NCBI GenBank assembly: GCA_018402455.1
Contig: JAGYIG010000003.1
Location: 62,001 to 126,000, forward strand
Source of the DNA: Opitutaceae bacterium
Lineage (GTDB): Bacteria > Verrucomicrobiota > Verrucomicrobiia > Opitutales > Opitutaceae
Length of the DNA stretch: 64,000 bases
Direction of reading: 5' to 3'
Shown: positions 18,666-28,168 of the stretch, piece by piece
Layout of the letters: each line of letters opens with the position of its first letter
How positions within the stretch are numbered: the first letter of the stretch is position 1
Position numbers and translations under genes: made by a program
The notes under the pieces: model-generated
Told to the model about the DNA's origin: nothing
What the model saw: only the letters and a program-made list of their open reading frames with translations
The model's database searches: none

Positions 18666-18687
18666 AGCCAACCCGCATTCACCTCCC

Positions 18688-20871
18688 ATGAAACGCCCTC
18701 CCTTCCTCGCTGCTTCGCCGAACCGCGGATCCGTCATCCTCATCGTGTTGATCTTCACCACGGTGCTGGCCCTCATCGCGGGTAGTCTCCTCTCCTACAC
18801 CCTGACGGAGCGTCGACTCAACCACGCCAACAGTCTGCGCTTCCAAGCCAAGAACGCGGCCGAAGCCGCTCTCGAATACGCCGCCGCTGAAACCAGAGCG
18901 CGCCTGACCAACAACCTCAATTTCTCCTCCTCGGAATTTTCCAGCGCGCCAATCACCGCTCACTCCAGTCGGCTGGCCACCTTGTTCCAACAGGGTTCCG
19001 GGCAGTATAACACGGTGGACCCCACCGAAGTGGAACTGTGGGCGAGTCAGGTTTCCGAGCCGGTGCGGCGCTTCATTGATCCCAATAATGCCGGCAATGA
19101 CTTCGATCCCCTGCGGGGACAAACCGTCGGGTCCCAGTCGGTGCGATTTATCGCCAAGGCGGAAGCCGAGGACGACGTCAGCAAGGTCGTGAGCTATGCC
19201 ACGCAATCCATCGAGATTCGCGATGCCGCCCTGTTCAATTACGCCATCTTTTACAACCTGGATATGGAATTCCATCCCGGTCCCAACATGACGGTGGTCG
19301 GTCCGGTGCACTCCAACGAGTCCTCCTACCTCACCGAGGGAGGCGGGTTGACCTTCACCGATACGATGACCACGGCCTCCAGCTTTATCATTGGCACGAA
19401 AAACAACCCGGCCTCCCGACCCAGTGGCCGGGACATTAAGTTCACCACCGGAGTGGATGATGACGGCGACGGCGCCAATGACCTCTTGACGGTGAATAAT
19501 CCCACCATCGATGGCACCGCGGTAGGCAGCTACATTGACTCCAACCTAAACAGCCGGGTGGCCGGAAAAAATTTCCGGGATATCTCCTCTCAGGCCTGGA
19601 ACGGATACGTGCAGGACAGCTCCCACGGTATCTCCCGCCAAACCCCTCCCGGGGTGCTCACCGGTCCCGAAGCGCATGATCTGATTGAGCCCCCCAACCC
19701 GACCGGTGCTGCGGCCGTCGAAGCCCAGAAGTTCTCGAACAAAGCGGGCTTGTATTTCGTCGTGGAAAACGACGGTGATGTGTTCGCCTTCAACGATCCA
19801 GCCGCCGCTCAGGATTTCAAATCCTCAACCAATCGGCCCGGTTGGATTGCCGGCAATCCCTCCAAGGTCGTGGTGCCCCCGCCAGGGATGATTGAAAACC
19901 AACGCCGGATGTATGATTGGCGCGAGCGCGAGTGGATCAACACGGTGGACTTCGACATGGGGGCGATGCGCACCGCCGTGTTGGCGGCCTCCAGCGGTTC
20001 GGCTGACAACTTCAAGGTCAACGGCGCAGACTGGGACCTCGATGATCCCTCCATCGATGGCCAGTGGAATGGGGTGATCTACGTCGATGTGGAGGCTCCC
20101 TTGAGCGGCTACCTCTCCGCGGGCACATCGTATAAATCCAATGCCACCACCACCGTCAGCCAAGGTGCCGGCACCGGGGGCCGCACGGCGGTCCGCTTGC
20201 TCAATGCGTCCGATTTACCCAGTCGTCGCGACGCAGATCCCGCCAACGCGTTTTTGCCGGAGGGCATTTCCATCGCCACCAATGCCTCGATCTACACCGT
20301 CGGTCACTTCAACGCCGACGGCACCCTGCAGGCGGATTTGTCCGACATGACCACGCCCGAGGCCGATGAAGTGCCGGCCGCCATCATCGCGGATGCGGTG
20401 AACATCCTGTCCGCGGCTTGGGACACGACGGATTTTGACACCGGCCAGGTAGTGCCCGCCGGCGATATTTCCAGTGGCAGCAGTTCGCGCCCCGGGGCGG
20501 CCAATACGGAGGTGTCCGCCGCCCTTCTCACCGGGATTGTTTCCACCACGGGAACCCTCAACAGCCAATACTCGGGCGGGGTGGAAAACTACCCCCGCTT
20601 CCACGAAAACTGGAGTGGCGACAGCCTGCGATATCGCGGATCCATTGTGGCCTTGTTTGAAAGCGAAGTCGCAACCGGCACCTGGACTCGAGCCAAGTAT
20701 GGGGCCCCCCGCCGGGAGTGGGGGTTCAATTCTCTGTTCGGCAGCCAGCGCCGTTATCCTCCCGGCACCCCGATTATCCGAACCTTTCGCCGTCTGGATT
20801 ATCGCGACATCTCATCGGCTGAGTGGACCGCTCTCAAGGCGGATACCAATTTATCCTTCACCGAAATGTAA
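18688..20871 (+). CDS. Large PilX/GspK-like pilus-tip protein
   Basis: A 727-residue protein with an N-terminal hydrophobic helix SVILIVLIFTTVLALIAGSL after a basic leader ending NRG. It lacks the +5 glutamate, as PilX and GspK do. The large extracellular part has an Asp-rich run (GVDDDGDGAND, about residue 255) suggestive of Ca2+ binding and a VHSNES motif near residue 210. At 727 residues it is more than twice the usual size of PilX/GspK (about 200-330). It follows the PilW-like gene by 22 bp. A tip adhesin is a reasonable inference; the function of the C-terminal half is unknown. Confidence 0.75.
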   Translation: MKRPPFLAASPNRGSVILIVLIFTTVLALIAGSLLSYTLTERRLNHANSLRFQAKNAAEAALEYAAAETRARLTNNLNFSSSEFSSAPITAHSSRLATLFQQGSGQYNTVDPTEVELWASQVSEPVRRFIDPNNAGNDFDPLRGQTVGSQSVRFIAKAEAEDDVSKVVSYATQSIEIRDAALFNYAIFYNLDMEFHPGPNMTVVGPVHSNESSYLTEGGGLTFTDTMTTASSFIIGTKNNPASRPSGRDIKFTTGVDDDGDGANDLLTVNNPTIDGTAVGSYIDSNLNSRVAGKNFRDISSQAWNGYVQDSSHGISRQTPPGVLTGPEAHDLIEPPNPTGAAAVEAQKFSNKAGLYFVVENDGDVFAFNDPAAAQDFKSSTNRPGWIAGNPSKVVVPPPGMIENQRRMYDWREREWINTVDFDMGAMRTAVLAASSGSADNFKVNGADWDLDDPSIDGQWNGVIYVDVEAPLSGYLSAGTSYKSNATTTVSQGAGTGGRTAVRLLNASDLPSRRDADPANAFLPEGISIATNASIYTVGHFNADGTLQADLSDMTTPEADEVPAAIIADAVNILSAAWDTTDFDTGQVVPAGDISSGSSSRPGAANTEVSAALLTGIVSTTGTLNSQYSGGVENYPRFHENWSGDSLRYRGSIVALFESEVATGTWTRAKYGAPRREWGFNSLFGSQRRYPPGTPIIRTFRRLDYRDISSAEWTALKADTNLSFTEM

Positions 20872-20884
20872 TTGTTTGATCGCC

Positions 20885-21598
20885 ATGGCTTCCTTTCTTC
20901 GCCTCCTGCAATTCAGTTTGGGCCTCCTCCCGCTGGGAGGGTTGGCTCAGAATACCGCCCTCCCCTGGGCCCCCTACCACGCGCAACCGCTCGCAGAACA
21001 GTTGCGCTTGGTGCGTACCGGCAACGCCATGGCCTGGCCGGTGGTGGGGCGCCAGATTTCATTTCGGCAATTTGATCGAATGACGTTTCGGGACGAATCC
21101 TCCGTCCGTAATCTAGTGCTGGCCAGTAACGTATTAACAATTCAACTACCCATTGAAGCCATGGAAAGCTGGGTTCCGGTGGCGGATCCTTCGGGCCGCT
21201 ACGGTTTTGAACTGACCCACAAATTTGATGCCACCGCCCGGGCCGGGATCACCGCCGTGCGCAACAGCAGTTTTCTCCACGATCTGGATGCACCTAGCTG
21301 GAATGCCTACCTGGGGTCTCTGGGCAGCCGGCCCAATGCGCGATTGGTGACCAACGACGATTCCAAGACCAATCCCAACGTGCTGCTCATTCTGGGCGGC
21401 CGCACCCGGGTGCTGGAATATCGCTACAGCGGCGAGGAGCCGGAAGATTCGGTGCGATCCGTTCTGCAGGTGTTCAGCGACCTGGCCAACGGCCCCCTGG
21501 TGATTTTCACGTTGGAGTGCGATTCCGTCGTGGTGCCGGAGGTGGGCCCCGATTTTGAACGGCTGGTCGACTCGTTCGATTTTGCGGAGGCGAACTAA
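20885..21598 (+). CDS. Exported hypothetical protein at end of prepilin operon
   Basis: A 237-residue protein with a signal peptide (MASFLRLLQFSLGLLPLGGLAQ). I do not recognise the family. It starts 13 bp after the PilX-like gene, so it is very likely in the same operon, and could be a periplasmic accessory to the pseudopilus. Its C-terminus overlaps the convergent rdgB gene by four bases. Cysteine content is low (one in TLECDSVV) and no enzymatic motif is visible. Confidence 0.7.
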   Translation: MASFLRLLQFSLGLLPLGGLAQNTALPWAPYHAQPLAEQLRLVRTGNAMAWPVVGRQISFRQFDRMTFRDESSVRNLVLASNVLTIQLPIEAMESWVPVADPSGRYGFELTHKFDATARAGITAVRNSSFLHDLDAPSWNAYLGSLGSRPNARLVTNDDSKTNPNVLLILGGRTRVLEYRYSGEEPEDSVRSVLQVFSDLANGPLVIFTLECDSVVVPEVGPDFERLVDSFDFAEAN

Positions 21599-22212
21599 CT
21601 CCGCTGGGTTTCGGCCCATTGGCGGAACGCCCGCCACGCGGCCGCCCGATGGCTCAACGTTTGTTTGGTGGCGGCCGGTAATCGACCGAAAGTGGCGTCG
21701 AATCCCTGAGGTATAAAAAGCGGGTCATAACCAAACCCGCCGGTGCCTTGGGCGGCATGATCGAGCGTGCCGTGGCAAAATCCCTCGAACACGTGCTCGC
21801 GGCCCTGCTGGTCCAACACCAGCAGAACACACACATAGTGGGCCCCGCGCTTACCCTCCGGTTGGCCTTTCATCACCTCCACCAGTTTTTGCAAGTTGGC
21901 CAGGTCATCCCCGGCGGGGCCGGCAAAGTAGGCCGACTCCACCCCCGGAGCCCCCTGCAGCGCGTCCACACAAATGCCGCTGTCATCCGCCATCACCCAC
22001 GCGGCCGGAGGCGCCAGCGCCCGCAGCGCCTGCGCCTTCTTCCGGGCGTTGCCCACAAACGTGCCGGTATCCTCCGCGACCGTCGGCATGCCTCCCAGTT
22101 CGCGCGCCGACCTAAACTCGAGGGGGAGGCCATCGGCATCGGCCAAGGCTTGCAGCTCCCGGACCTTGTGCAGGTTGCCCGAGGCCAGATAGAGCGGCGG
22201 CAAGGCCGTCAT
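21595..22212 (-). CDS. rdgB: XTP/dITP diphosphatase (RdgB/HAM1)
   Basis: A 205-residue house-cleaning enzyme that hydrolyses dITP, XTP and ITP to monophosphates, keeping deaminated purines out of DNA. The family signatures are all present: YLASGNLHKVRE near the N-terminus, VAEDTGTFVGNARKKA, MADDSGICVDALQGAPGVESA, and TGGFGYDPLFIP. The final KQTLSHRAAAWRAF also matches the family. The gene overlaps the ribD stop by four bases at its 5' end, so it is probably the last gene of the MBL hydrolase-ribD-rdgB run. Confidence 0.95.
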   Translation of the reverse strand: MTALPPLYLASGNLHKVRELQALADADGLPLEFRSARELGGMPTVAEDTGTFVGNARKKAQALRALAPPAAWVMADDSGICVDALQGAPGVESAYFAGPAGDDLANLQKLVEVMKGQPEGKRGAHYVCVLLVLDQQGREHVFEGFCHGTLDHAAQGTGGFGYDPLFIPQGFDATFGRLPAATKQTLSHRAAAWRAFRQWAETQRS

Positions 22213-23366
22213 CGCCCGTAGGTCGCTTCGTCGACCTGCACCTTTTCTGGATAAACCACGTGGCCCCGCAGCAGTTGGTCATCGCCAAAATTGGCGTGAT
22301 GCACCTTGGCCAACCTCACCGCATCCTTCAGCCGCTCGGTGCGGAGCCCGGTGAACCCACTCCGCGCCCGCTGGTCGGCGAACAGCACCGGAGCGCGGTA
22401 GTTGAAGAGGTAATCCAGTTCCCGTTCCCGCATGAGATTGCCGATCAGCTGCGCGCCGCCTTCCACGTAAACCCCGCTGATTCCCGCCTCGGCGCACCGT
22501 TGCTTAAAGGACCGAAACGGCACGCGCTGAGAGTCTGAGGGAATCACCCAGACCTGGATCCCAACGGCCTCCAATTTGCGCACATAGCCCAAGCCGCCGT
22601 GCGGAGTCGTCACCACGATGGTGCGTTCCCGAAACTCGTCGGTGTAAAGCTTGGGCATATTGCGGTCGACGACCGTGCGGAGCAGTCCGTCGAACACGAA
22701 GCGCACCGGGCACCATTCCTCGCCCTCGGGCCAACGGGCCGTGAGTTTCGGGTTGTCTTCCAGCACCGTCATCGCACCCACCGCGATGGCCGGAAACAGA
22801 CGGCGCCAGCGGTGCACATCGCTTCGCGACGCCTCATTGGTAATCCACTTGGAATCGCCGTTGCGGGTGGCGATCTGACCATCGAGCGTGTTGGCGGTTT
22901 TCGCCGCCATCAGGGGCACCCGGTGGGTGATCCAATGGTTAAAAATCAGGTTGAGGTCCTCGCAGGCCGCCGCGCCCACTCCCACCTCGACGGCAATGCC
23001 CGCGGACTCAAGCACGGCGATGGCGCGGCCCGCGTGTTCGGGGTTGGGGTCCAAGGTGCCGATAACCACTCGTTTCAGTTTCGCCGCGATGATGGCGGCG
23101 CAACAGGCACCGGTGCGGCCAGCGGTCGAGCAGGGTTCCAAAGTGACGTAGAGGGTCGCCCCACGGGCCGTCTTTTTGCCCAAGGCGGCCAGTGCCATCC
23201 GCTCGGCGTGCGGCCCGCCATCGTGTTGATGCCAGCCTTCCGCCACGACTTTACCCCGTTCGACGATCACGGCGCCGACCAGCGGATTCGGCGCCGTGGT
23301 GCCCCACCCGCGGCGGGCCAGCTCGATCGCCTGCGCCATGAAACCGAGATCTTCAGGCCGGGACAT
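22209..23366 (-). CDS. ribD: Riboflavin deaminase/reductase RibD
   Basis: A 385-residue bifunctional enzyme of riboflavin synthesis. The N-terminal deaminase has the zinc site HAERMAL and PCSTAGRTGACC. The C-terminal reductase has the NTLDGQIATRNGDSKWIT and YVEGGAQLIGNLM signatures. The start chosen is the ATG at 23366 (MSRPEDLGFM); the frame stays open upstream only because it overlaps the preceding gene. It overlaps the MBL hydrolase by 14 bp and rdgB by 4 bp, consistent with one transcript. The usual partners ribE, ribBA and ribH are not in the window. Confidence 0.93.
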   Translation of the reverse strand: MSRPEDLGFMAQAIELARRGWGTTAPNPLVGAVIVERGKVVAEGWHQHDGGPHAERMALAALGKKTARGATLYVTLEPCSTAGRTGACCAAIIAAKLKRVVIGTLDPNPEHAGRAIAVLESAGIAVEVGVGAAACEDLNLIFNHWITHRVPLMAAKTANTLDGQIATRNGDSKWITNEASRSDVHRWRRLFPAIAVGAMTVLEDNPKLTARWPEGEEWCPVRFVFDGLLRTVVDRNMPKLYTDEFRERTIVVTTPHGGLGYVRKLEAVGIQVWVIPSDSQRVPFRSFKQRCAEAGISGVYVEGGAQLIGNLMRERELDYLFNYRAPVLFADQRARSGFTGLRTERLKDAVRLAKVHHANFGDDQLLRGHVVYPEKVQVDEATYGR

Positions 23367-23988
23367 GAGGATTGTGCTGTTTTTCGATTTCGACCTTGGT
23401 CGCGGGGCCGTGGCCGGGATGCAGCACCGTGTGGTCCGGCAAGGTGTAGATCTGCTCGCGAATGGACTGCGCGAGCGTTTCGAACGAACCGCCCGGCAGA
23501 TCGGTTCGGCCCACACTCCCCGCAAAAATCGCGTCCCCCACAAAGGCCTGATTCGACCGACTAAACCAAAACAGCACGTTGCCCGGACAATGCCCCGGGA
23601 CGTGACGAATTTCAACGTCTTCACCAAAGGCGGACAGGACCTCTCCGCCCTCAATCCACTGATCCACCGTGATGCCTTCGAGCCCGAGCTTTTCCCCCAT
23701 GAATCCTTCCATGATTTCGGGCGTCTCGATCAACGGCCGATCCGCGGGATGAGCGACCACCTTCGCGCCCGTCTCCCTGACGACTTCCGCCCCTCCCTGG
23801 GTGTGGTCCCAATGCCCATGGGTGATCCAAAGCTCCGTCAAACGCGCGCCGAAGGCATCCAGCACGCCCTTGATCTTCGGCCAAATTTCGCCGGGAGCAT
23901 CAATCAGGATGGCCTCCGCTCGGCCCTCATCGACGAGGAGATAGGCGTTGGTCTGGATCATGCCAGAGGGGATGGAGTGGACCTTCAT
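23353..23988 (-). CDS. Metallo-beta-lactamase-fold hydrolase (glyoxalase II-like)
   Basis: A 211-residue MBL-fold protein. The zinc motif is THGHWDHTQGG (HxHxDH) with later ligands in VPGHCPGNV, FVGDAIFAGSVGRTD and LHPGHGPATKV. The GSVGRTDLPGG segment is typical of the small glyoxalase II-like subfamily (YcbL type), whose exact substrate is often unknown. Cytoplasmic. It begins the short overlapping run with ribD and rdgB and is divergent from leuB across about 110 bp. Confidence 0.9.
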   Translation of the reverse strand: MKVHSIPSGMIQTNAYLLVDEGRAEAILIDAPGEIWPKIKGVLDAFGARLTELWITHGHWDHTQGGAEVVRETGAKVVAHPADRPLIETPEIMEGFMGEKLGLEGITVDQWIEGGEVLSAFGEDVEIRHVPGHCPGNVLFWFSRSNQAFVGDAIFAGSVGRTDLPGGSFETLAQSIREQIYTLPDHTVLHPGHGPATKVEIEKQHNPHVPA

Positions 23989-24096
23989 TCCCCTCCACGA
24001 CAGCGGTAAAGCAGGGCGGTCTGCAACGACGAATTGCGCACGGTCACTGGTGACTTGCCTCCCGTGGTCTTCGGCCTACACCCTGCCCGCTCCATT

Positions 24097-25206
24097 ATGA
24101 CGAAGCTCAAGTTTGCCGTTCTCCCGGGTGACTACATCGGTCCCGAAGTAATGTCCGAAGCCCTCCGCGTGCTGGTCGCCGCCACGGCGCCGGCCGGGTT
24201 GGAACTCGACTACGAGATTGCCCCGGTGGGTGGGGCGGGCATCGACGAGCAGGGTCAGGCCCTGCCTGATTCGACCCTGCAAACCTGCCGCCAGGCGGAC
24301 GCCATCCTGTTCGGTTCGGTGGGGGGGCCGAAGTGGGAGAATCTGCCGCCCCAGGAACAACCGGAGCGGGCGGCCCTCCTCCCCTTGCGCAAGGCGTTTG
24401 GACTGTTTGCCAACATTCGTCCCGGTTTGCTCTACCCGGAACTCACGGATGCCTCCCCGCTGAAGAGTGAACGGATCCCCGAGGGCATCGACATTGTCTG
24501 TATTCGGGAACTCACCGGAGGCATCTATTTCGGCCAGCCCAAACGCACCACCCAACTGGACAATGGGGAGTATCAAGCGATCGACACCATGGTCTACCAG
24601 ACCAGTGAGATCGAGCGGATCGCCGAGGTCGCCGCTATCACCGCACGGGGCCGCGGCGGCCGGGTGTGCTCCGTGGACAAGGCCAATGTTTTGGAAACCT
24701 CGGTGCTGTGGCGCAAAACCGTGGTGAACTATTTCGCCGAAAAGCATCCTGATCTCGAGCTGACGCACATGTATGTGGACAACGCGGCCATGCAGCTCGC
24801 CCGGGATCCCAATCAGTTCGACGTGCTGTTTACCGAAAACATGTTCGGAGACATTTTGTCCGATGAGATGGCCGTGATCTGCGGGTCGCTGGGCATGATG
24901 AGCAGCGCCTCGCTGGGTGTTCAGCGGAATGGTCATGGTCACCCGTTTGGACTCTTTGAGCCCGCCGGTGGCACCGCGCCCGACATCGCCGGTAAAGGCG
25001 TGGCCAATCCCTGCGCGCAGATCCTTTCCGGCGCCATGCTGCTGCGCTACAGCTTCGGGCAGGAGGAACTGGCCCACCGGATCGAAGCGGCCGTGCGGGC
25101 GACGGTGACGAAAGACGGGCTCCGCACGGGTGACATTGCCTTCGGCCGCGAACCGGTGGGCACCAAAGCAATGGCCGATGCGATCATCGCCCGCCTCGCC
25201 CGGTAG
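24097..25206 (+). CDS. leuB: 3-isopropylmalate dehydrogenase LeuB
   Basis: A 369-residue NAD-dependent enzyme that oxidatively decarboxylates 3-isopropylmalate in leucine synthesis. The family signatures VLPGDYIGPEV, FGSVGGPKW, IRPGLLYPEL, the ELTGGIYFGQPK loop and NMFGDILSDEMAVICGSLGM are present. The start is the ATG at 24097; an in-frame upstream start at 24034 adds non-conserved residues. No other leu genes lie in the window. alaS follows 174 bp downstream on the same strand. Confidence 0.95.
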   Translation: MTKLKFAVLPGDYIGPEVMSEALRVLVAATAPAGLELDYEIAPVGGAGIDEQGQALPDSTLQTCRQADAILFGSVGGPKWENLPPQEQPERAALLPLRKAFGLFANIRPGLLYPELTDASPLKSERIPEGIDIVCIRELTGGIYFGQPKRTTQLDNGEYQAIDTMVYQTSEIERIAEVAAITARGRGGRVCSVDKANVLETSVLWRKTVVNYFAEKHPDLELTHMYVDNAAMQLARDPNQFDVLFTENMFGDILSDEMAVICGSLGMMSSASLGVQRNGHGHPFGLFEPAGGTAPDIAGKGVANPCAQILSGAMLLRYSFGQEELAHRIEAAVRATVTKDGLRTGDIAFGREPVGTKAMADAIIARLAR

Positions 25207-25380
25207 CCGTTTCCCCATCGCCCGCCGGGCCGTTTGAGGCCTCCTCTGGGAGCGGTCGAGCGGTGACCGTCCCACCGCGGTCGGTTGCCCGCCTCGGCCA
25301 GGCCCGGGGTTTTCCGCCAGATCCCGGACTCGCCCCTTGCTTTCCGCCTACCGCAATTCTCTCATATTTTTTCGCCACCC

Positions 25381-28092
25381 ATGACCTCTGCTGAGATCCG
25401 CCAATCCTTCCTCGATTTTTTTGCCGCGCGCGACCACACCATCGTGCCGTCGGCTTCGCTGATGCCGGATTCGCCCGGCTTATTGTTCACCAACGCGGGA
25501 ATGAACCAGTTTGTGCCGTTCTTTTTAGGTGAGCGGGAAGCCGACGTGAGCGCGTGGGCGGGGGCTCGTTCCGCCTCCGACAACCGGGCGGCGGATACGC
25601 AGAAATGCATTCGCGCGGGGGGTAAACACAACGATCTGGAAGACGTGGGTTATGACACCTACCACCATACCCTGTTTGAGATGCTGGGGAATTGGTCGTT
25701 CGGGGATTACTTCAAAGAAGAATCCATCACCTGGGGCTGGGAATTGTTGACCAAGGTCTGGGGCATCCCGGCCAAACGGCTCTTCGCCACCGTGTATTCC
25801 CCGGATCCTGCCGCGGGCGACCCCTCCGAGTTCGACCAGGAGGCCTATGACATCTGGCACCGGATCTTCGCCGCCGAGGGGCTCGATCCCGCCGTGCACA
25901 TCGTCAACGGCAACAAGAAGGACAATTTCTGGATGATGGGTGACACGGGTCCGTGCGGCCCCTGCTCCGAACTGCACTTCAACCTGTTGCCCGACGATGA
26001 CGAGGCCGCGGGACGCGCGCTGGTCAATCAGGACAACCCCCGCTGCATCGAGATCTGGAATCATGTGTTCATCCAGTTCAACGCCAACGCCGACGGCACG
26101 TTTTCGCCCTTGGCCGCCAAACACGTGGACACCGGCATGGGCTTTGAACGGGTGGCCGGAATTCTGGCCGGCACCAAAGGCTTCACCGATTTCAGTCGGG
26201 AACCGTCCAACTACGATGCCGATTTGTTTGCCCCGCTGTTTGGCAAAATCGCCGAACTTTCCCAGCGTGAGTATCACGGCACGGTTCCCGCCCAGCGCGC
26301 CAACCTGTCCGAACAAGAAAACACCGATATCGCCTTCCGTGTGCTCGCCGACCACGCCCGCTGTGTGAGTTGTGCGATCGCTGACAATATCCTGCCCGGT
26401 AACGAAGGCCGCAATTACGTGATCCGTCGGATTCTCCGCCGGGGGATTCTTTACGGAAAAAAGATCGGCCTGGAGACGGGTTTCTTCGAGGCCTTGGTCG
26501 TGCCCGTCGTCGAATCACTCGGGGGAGTTTTTGCCGAATTGCCGGCAAAGGAATCCATCATCCGCAAAGTGATCCGCGGCGAGGAAGAGAGCTTTGGCCG
26601 CACCCTGGACCGGGGCCTGACCCTCTTCAATCAAGCGACCAGTGCGGGCACGGACGTGTCCGGTGATGTTGCCTTTCAGCTTTACGACACTTTCGGTTTC
26701 CCCCTCGACATGACCCAGCTGCTCGCCACCGAGAGGGGCCTGCAGGTCGATGAGCCCCGCTTCCACGAATTGATGGAGCAGCAACGGGACCGGGCCCGCG
26801 CCGCGCAAAAAAAGGAAGTGGTGGTTGCGGCCACCGCCGACGATGAGGTCAGCGATTTGCAGTCCACGCAGTTTGTGGGTTACGAGCCGGCCCATCTCGT
26901 CGCCTATGAGGCAACTTTGGTCCAAGTGGTGACCGCCAACGAAGACACGTTTTTGGTCTTCGACGAGACCCCTTTTTACGCCGAAATGGGCGGTCAAGCG
27001 GGTGACGCCGGTTCCGTCTTGATCGGCGATACCGAGATCAGGATCACCGACACGGTTAAAGACAAAGCCGGGCGGTTCCTGCACCGCACCGCCGGTCCGG
27101 TCGCCTGCTCGCCGAATACCAAAGCCATCCTCAACGTCGATTTGACCCGCCGCCGGGCCATCTCCCGTCACCACAGTGCGACCCATTTGATTCACTGGGC
27201 GCTGCGCAAGGTGTTGGGCTCGCACGTCCATCAAGCGGGCACTCACAAGACGCCGGATCGGTTGCGTTTTGATTTCGCCCATTATGAGGCCATGACTCCG
27301 GCCGAGGTCCGGGAGGTGGAACAGCTGGTCAACGCGCAGGTGATCGATAATGCCGCGGTGACGACCTACGAAACCGAGTTCGACCAACGACCGGAAGGCA
27401 CGCTCGCGTTTTTTGGCGAGAAATACGGCAAAATTGTTCGAGTGGTGGACATGGGCGGCTACAGCCGGGAACTGTGCGGCGGCACCCATGTTCAGACGGC
27501 GGGTGAAATTGGGCTGATTAAAATTATGGCGGAAGGCGCCATCGCCGCTGGCACCCGACGGATTGAAGCCGTTGCCGGTGCTGCGGCCTACGCGCTGGTG
27601 CGCGATCATGAAGAAACCCTGCGCGCGGTGGGTTCCCGGCTCAACGCCGGGCCGGAGGATGTGGCCGAAAAACTGGAGGCCCTGCTGACACAAAAAGCCG
27701 AAGCGGATCGGAAACTGAAAGCCCTGGCCGACAAGGCGTCAGCGGGGCAGGCGGACGAGCTGGTGGCTCAAGCCGTGGAACGCGATGGCTTGCGCTGGGT
27801 GTCTGCCGTGGTCGATGTCGAAAACCCGAATGCCCTGCGGGCGCTCGGTTCCCAAATCATCAGTCGGCTCGATGCGGGAGTGGTGATTCTCGGGGCCGCC
27901 TGCGGCGACAAGGCGTCCGTGGTTGCCTTTTGCTCCCCCGCCGCCGTGGCCACCGGAATCACCGCGGGAAAACTTGTCGCGGCGCGGGCTGAGGCGTTGG
28001 GAGGCAAAGGGGGCGGCAAACCCGATTTTGCGATGGGAGGCGGGCGCGAGGTGGCCAAGCTGCGCGAGGTGCTGGCTCTGCCTCGCGGTTGA
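25381..28092 (+). CDS. alaS: Alanyl-tRNA synthetase
   Basis: A 903-residue class II synthetase. The N-terminal catalytic core has RQSFLDFF and FTNAGMNQFVPFFLG. The editing domain zinc site is HHSATHLIHWAL and ELCGGTHV. The C-Ala domain ends in a Gly-rich KGGGKPDFAMGGG segment. The length agrees with the family (about 875). The start is the ATG at 25381 (MTSAEIRQSF); translation upstream in the same frame is not family-like. An alkC-type gene follows 76 bp downstream. Confidence 0.96.
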   Translation: MTSAEIRQSFLDFFAARDHTIVPSASLMPDSPGLLFTNAGMNQFVPFFLGEREADVSAWAGARSASDNRAADTQKCIRAGGKHNDLEDVGYDTYHHTLFEMLGNWSFGDYFKEESITWGWELLTKVWGIPAKRLFATVYSPDPAAGDPSEFDQEAYDIWHRIFAAEGLDPAVHIVNGNKKDNFWMMGDTGPCGPCSELHFNLLPDDDEAAGRALVNQDNPRCIEIWNHVFIQFNANADGTFSPLAAKHVDTGMGFERVAGILAGTKGFTDFSREPSNYDADLFAPLFGKIAELSQREYHGTVPAQRANLSEQENTDIAFRVLADHARCVSCAIADNILPGNEGRNYVIRRILRRGILYGKKIGLETGFFEALVVPVVESLGGVFAELPAKESIIRKVIRGEEESFGRTLDRGLTLFNQATSAGTDVSGDVAFQLYDTFGFPLDMTQLLATERGLQVDEPRFHELMEQQRDRARAAQKKEVVVAATADDEVSDLQSTQFVGYEPAHLVAYEATLVQVVTANEDTFLVFDETPFYAEMGGQAGDAGSVLIGDTEIRITDTVKDKAGRFLHRTAGPVACSPNTKAILNVDLTRRRAISRHHSATHLIHWALRKVLGSHVHQAGTHKTPDRLRFDFAHYEAMTPAEVREVEQLVNAQVIDNAAVTTYETEFDQRPEGTLAFFGEKYGKIVRVVDMGGYSRELCGGTHVQTAGEIGLIKIMAEGAIAAGTRRIEAVAGAAAYALVRDHEETLRAVGSRLNAGPEDVAEKLEALLTQKAEADRKLKALADKASAGQADELVAQAVERDGLRWVSAVVDVENPNALRALGSQIISRLDAGVVILGAACGDKASVVAFCSPAAVATGITAGKLVAARAEALGGKGGGKPDFAMGGGREVAKLREVLALPRG

Positions 28093-28168
28093 CCCATCCC
28101 CTTTCCGGCGGTTTCCTCTGCCCACCTTCTCCCCCAAACACATTTGCAGCGCACTCGCCCTCCTTGGC

